The position numbers were made by a program, and so were the translations under genes. From an uncultured Collinsella sp. (GTDB taxonomy: Bacteria > Actinomycetota > Coriobacteriia > Coriobacteriales > Coriobacteriaceae), in contig UQMV01000063.1 in assembly GCA_900542315.1 (NCBI GenBank), forward strand, positions 1-7,095: a stretch of DNA of 7,095 nucleotides, written 5' to 3'. Below are positions 5,962 to 7,095 of this stretch, in pieces (positions within the stretch are counted from its first letter, which is position 1; each line of letters begins with the position of its first letter). The notes beneath the pieces were generated by a model. It was not told the origin of the DNA and searched no databases. It saw only the letters and a program-made list of their open reading frames with translations.

Positions 5962-6002
5962 AAAACCTGCCAAAACAAACCTGTCCCTTTTTGGTAGGTT
6001 TT
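5962..6002. repeat. Second copy of the intergenic repeat, as a hairpin
   Basis: AAAACCTGCCAA (5962-5973) pairs with TTGGTAGGTTTT (5991-6002): 11 Watson-Crick pairs plus one G-U around a 17-nt loop. Within it, 5964-5990 matches the right arm 2084-2110 of the upstream repeat at 21 of 27 positions, nearly all over the first 24. A weak resemblance to the left arm lies at 5910-5935, overlapping the end of the terminator. The copy sits 54 nt before the kinase start. Confidence 0.65.
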
Positions 6003-6056
6003 TGCCTTGGGAGCGGTACCATACAGGCAATGTTTAAGCGAGAAAGGCGGGCTCCC

Positions 6057-7010
6057 ATGGAACCTAAGCAGTATTACATCGGCATCGACGTCGGCGGTAC
6101 CTCGGTCAAGGAGGGTCTGTTCGATGAGGACGGAAACCTGCTTGCCAAGGCCAGCGTGCCCACGCCTCCCATCGTTGACGCTGCGGGCTTTGCCGCGGTG
6201 ACCGAGGCTATCGACCAGGTGGTCGCCAAGGCCCAGGTTCCGCGTGCCTTTGTGGCGGGCATTGGCCTGGCCGTTCCGTGCCCCATCCCGGCATCGGGCG
6301 ATGCCAAGGTCAAGGCCAACATTGCCATTAACCTGCCCGAGCTCAAGATCGCCATCCAGGAGCACTGCCCCGACGCGGTCGTTAAGTACGAGAACGACGC
6401 CAACGCCGCTGCTATGGGCGAGGCCTGGCTCGGCTCTGCCAAGGGCGTACAGAACGTGGTGAAGGTCACCATTGGTACCGGCGTGGGCGGCGGCGTTATC
6501 GTTAACGGCGACGTGGTATCGGGCGTTGTGGGCGCTGGCGGCGAGATTGGCCACATGTGCCTGAACCCGGCTGAGGAGCGCACCTGCGGCTGCGGCGGCC
6601 ATGGCCATCTGGAGCAGTATTCCAGCGCCACCGGCGTGGTGAGCAACTACCTTGCCGAGTGCGAGAAGACGGGCGTCGAGCCCATCGAGCTGACCGGCCC
6701 CTCCGATTCCAAGGACGTGTTCCAGGCCTGCCGCGAGGGCGACAAGCTCGCGCTGGCCGCGGCCGATACCATGGCCGACTATCTCGGCCGTGCACTGGCG
6801 CTTATTGCCAACGTGGTTGATCCCGAGATGTTCCTCATCGGCGGCGGCGCCTCCGCCTCGGCCGATGTCTACCTCGACAAGGTTCGCGAGCACTTTAAGC
6901 AGTACGCGCTTTCCGCCTCGCGCGAGACACCCATTAAGGTCGCTTCGCTCGGAAACGACGCCGGCATCATCGGTGCCGCCTACGTAGCCCTGCGCGCCGC
7001 CGGTAAATAG
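6057..7010 (+). CDS. ROK-family sugar kinase (glucokinase/fructokinase-like)
   Basis: A 317-residue cytoplasmic kinase that phosphorylates a free hexose with ATP, here probably the unphosphorylated half released by the GH1 enzyme. The N-terminal phosphate-binding motif IGIDVGGTSVKEG is at 8-20. The catalytic Asp114 is in YENDANAAAMGEAW (111-124). A second ATP motif, TIGTGVGGGVIVNG, is at 138-151. The ROK zinc segment begins GGEIGHM (His166) and continues CGCGGHGHLEQ, with Cys177 and Cys179. The third Cys of the usual C-x-C-G-x-x-G-C pattern is His184 here. IGGGASASADVY near the C-terminus is also typical. ATG 6057 is chosen because AAAGG lies 9 nt upstream and the protein then begins like other ROK kinases; an in-frame ATG at 6030 is less likely. 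It follows the operon terminator. Glucose, mannose or fructose specificity cannot be told from sequence. Confidence 0.92.
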   Translation: MEPKQYYIGIDVGGTSVKEGLFDEDGNLLAKASVPTPPIVDAAGFAAVTEAIDQVVAKAQVPRAFVAGIGLAVPCPIPASGDAKVKANIAINLPELKIAIQEHCPDAVVKYENDANAAAMGEAWLGSAKGVQNVVKVTIGTGVGGGVIVNGDVVSGVVGAGGEIGHMCLNPAEERTCGCGGHGHLEQYSSATGVVSNYLAECEKTGVEPIELTGPSDSKDVFQACREGDKLALAAADTMADYLGRALALIANVVDPEMFLIGGGASASADVYLDKVREHFKQYALSASRETPIKVASLGNDAGIIGAAYVALRAAGK

Positions 7011-7011
7011 C

Positions 7012-7042
7012 TGGTGCAAGGGGGACAGGTTACTTTGCACCA
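7012..7042. repeat. Hairpin repeat with GGGACAGGTT loop after the kinase
   Basis: TGGTGCAA (7012-7019) and TTGCACCA (7035-7042) form a perfect 8-bp stem around a 15-nt loop, starting 2 nt after the kinase stop codon. The loop contains GGGGGACAGGTTACT. A partial echo, TGATGCAAAAGGGACAG (7047-7063), follows. The core resembles the repeats at 2021-2110 and 5964-5990. There is no T-run for a classical terminator. Confidence 0.6.
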
Positions 7043-7095
7043 ACATGATGCAAAAGGGACAGCCTTGGCCCCCGTGCCTGCGCCCCAAAATATAC

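Larger units (their letters stand above)
5816..6056 (+). other. Intergenic region between EIIA and the ROK kinase
   Basis: This 241-nt gap starts with two small hairpins after the EIIA stop: CGGCG-TTAT-CGCCG (5817-5830) and GGACCG-TG-CGGTCC (5835-5848). The strong terminator at 5874-5911 and the repeat hairpin at 5962-6002 follow. No convincing promoter for the kinase is visible between 6003 and 6056, and no small gene is supported. Confidence 0.5.

Noticed and set aside
7012..7063. Start of a CRISPR array
   Set aside because: There are only two partial units with unequal length and no regular spacers, and the same core is found dispersed in other gaps.
5904..7088. A 394-codon minus-strand frame opposite the ROK kinase
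   Set aside because: It is antisense to an intact kinase, and its C-terminal end is simply the translated intergenic repeat. No ribosome-binding site or family similarity is apparent.

Overview
The window reads as a chromosomal carbohydrate-utilisation locus from a high-GC Gram-positive bacterium, most likely a gut actinobacterium of the Coriobacteriia (Collinsella-like). This placement is inferred from the GC-rich codon use, the PTS-centred sugar metabolism and the style of the intergenic repeats. No phylogenetic marker gene is present to prove it. All seven genes are complete and look intact.

Layout. Positions 1-113 hold no supportable gene, only a hairpin and short repeats. On the minus strand lie a class I mannose-6-phosphate isomerase (114-1046) and, upstream of it, a GntR/HutC-family regulator with a UTRA ligand domain (1121-1840). 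The divergent control region 1841-2144 is AT-rich next to the regulator and holds a nested dyad and three copies of an 8-mer. It also carries a structured inverted repeat of about 90 nt (2021-2110) just upstream of the next gene. On the plus strand follow a family 1 phospho-beta-glycosidase (2145-3545), then lactose/cellobiose-type PTS subunits IIC (3666-5009), IIB (5171-5473) and IIA (5483-5815). A strong intrinsic terminator lies at 5874-5911. After it come another copy of the repeat (about 5962-6002) and a ROK-family sugar kinase (6057-7010). The window ends in a further hairpin repeat (7012-7042).

How the genes fit together (inference). EIIA, EIIB and EIIC would import a beta-linked disaccharide and phosphorylate it. 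The GH1 enzyme would split it into a hexose 6-phosphate and a free hexose, and the ROK kinase would phosphorylate the free hexose. ManA would convert mannose 6-phosphate to fructose 6-phosphate. The GntR/UTRA protein would sense a phosphorylated sugar and control the divergent promoters. This gene content matches the Bacillus subtilis glucomannan (gmu) operon minus its secreted mannanase, so a mannose-containing beta-disaccharide is the best substrate guess. Cellobiose, other beta-glucosides or lactose remain possible.

The least explained part is a family of short inverted repeats sharing a GGGACAGGTT-like core and scattered in the gaps between genes.
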